The notes beneath the pieces are model-generated. The model worked only from the letters and a program-made list of their open reading frames with translations. It had not been told where the DNA came from and searched no databases. Of a stretch of DNA of 33,049 nucleotides, positions 32,616 through 33,049 are shown piece by piece. Source of the stretch: Bacteroidales bacterium (GTDB lineage Bacteria; Bacteroidota; Bacteroidia; Bacteroidales; UBA932); NCBI GenBank assembly GCA_017961015.1, contig JAGCYC010000008.1:1-33049 (forward strand), read 5' to 3'. A program made the position numbers and the translations under genes. Position 1 is the stretch's first letter. Every line of letters begins with the position of its first letter.

Positions 32616-33049
32616 ACTTCAGAATAGGGTTACGGGCCGCGGCGGTTTCGTCGGGCCGGGAAATGGGCGTATTGTGAGGGGCCGAGTGAAGCAGCTCCGG
32701 ATCGGCGGCAGCTTCGGCGGCAATTCTGCGCATCACCTCTATGAAGGCGTCTAGGGTTTCCTAGGACTCGGTTTCGGTGGGCTCTATCATAAGCGCCTGG
32801 TGGAACAGGAGCGGGAAATAGATGGTGGGAGCGTGGAAACCGTAGTCCAGCAGGCGCTTTGCAACATCCAGCGTGGTGGCTCCGGCAACGCCCTCGCGGG
32901 CGCCGTCGTTCACCAGGCCGTCAAAGACGAATTCGTGCTTGCACACATCCGGGATGGGCAGTTTGTAAACGTCCTTGAGGCTTTCCTTGATATAATTGGC
33001 GCTCAGGACCGAATAGCAGCCCACCTCGCGTATATGCTCGCGACCCAGC
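32593..33049 (-). pseudogene. gcvP: gcvP/gcvPB 3' part (glycine dehydrogenase) interrupted by in-frame TAG
   Basis: The C-terminal part of the PLP-dependent glycine decarboxylase (P protein) of the glycine cleavage system; the 5' part lies beyond the window. Reading from the edge: LGREHIREV, SANYIKESLKDVYKLP, HEFVFDGL, TTLDVAKRLLDYGFH, PTIYFPLLFHQALMIEP, TETES, then TAG (32763-32761). In family members Lys usually follows TETES. The same frame continues after the TAG for 55 codons with the expected family ending ([43 protein letters not shown]) to a TAA at 32595-32593. So the protein either ends 55 residues early or the TAG is an error or is read through. Called a possible pseudogene only because of this codon. 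Confidence 0.8.

Noticed and set aside
32761..32763. TAG in gcvP as a reassigned or pyrrolysine codon
   Set aside because: TAG is an ordinary terminal codon for many genes in this window, and no pyl gene or suppressor tRNA is visible. Mutation or error is simpler, though readthrough stays open as a finding.

Overview
The window looks like the chromosome of a high-GC member of the Bacteroidota, most likely Bacteroidales. Four things support this. Promoters fit the Bacteroidota pattern TTG/TTTG-N19-22-TAnnTTTG (clear cases at 11208-11238, 12931-12963, 22104-22135 and, on the minus strand, 22785-22816). Recognisable Shine-Dalgarno sites are almost absent. Several families are typical of the phylum: DUF5686 with a CarbopepD regulatory domain, DUF5715, the TGS-nucleoside kinase fusion, the epimerase-like threonine dehydrogenase, and short Lid-less adenylate kinase. 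No rRNA, tRNA, CRISPR array, phage gene or IS element was seen; the gene order looks chromosomal.

Layout. (1) 1-2624: the 3' part of a MltD-like lytic transglycosylase, convergent with a secreted helix-hairpin-helix/beta-barrel protein. (2) 2738-11205, plus strand, tightly packed: hpt, adk, an RND/MMPL exporter, a FakA-like and a FakB/DegV-like fatty acid kinase pair, a GNAT-like protein, plsX and an acyl carrier protein. (3) 11257-12921: a nucleoside kinase with its own promoter. (4) 12988-19603: four overlapping genes, namely an exporter-acyltransferase-partial methyltransferase fusion, a secreted esterase, a PaaK-like adenylate-forming ligase and an acyltransferase. (5) 19604-21845: divergent kbl and tdh (threonine to glycine plus acetyl-CoA) sharing a symmetric promoter region. 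(6) 21846-22300: the only long gene-free stretch, with a terminator, a repeat pair and a strong candidate small RNA. (7) 22301-26978: GtrA protein, a GlsB-like N-acyltransferase, a DUF5715 peptidase-like protein, a CDP-alcohol phosphatidyltransferase, a GlsA-like acyltransferase and an SDR. (8) 26975-30215: a DUF5686 outer-membrane protein and an AraC regulator. (9) 30255-33049, minus strand: an operon of gcvP (3' part), a SEC-C protein, trmO and a small secreted repeat protein.

How the genes fit together. Much of the window concerns acyl chains and membrane lipids. FakAB would make acyl-phosphate from free fatty acid, PlsX exchanges acyl groups between ACP and phosphate, and the ACP is next door. 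Two MMPL exporters, several acyltransferases, an acyl-activating-type ligase and a CDP-alcohol phosphatidyltransferase follow. A glycine thread runs alongside: Tdh/Kbl make glycine, GlsB/GlsA-like enzymes may acylate it into glycine lipids, and GcvP degrades it. That integration is inference.

The most unusual observations are an in-frame amber codon in gcvP with the conserved C-terminus intact after it, a near-complete absence of the tetranucleotide CATG (three copies seen in 33 kb), the three-part exporter/acyltransferase/methyltransferase-remnant fusion, and an undescribed-looking small RNA with a textbook promoter and two mutually exclusive stems. All counts were made by eye.
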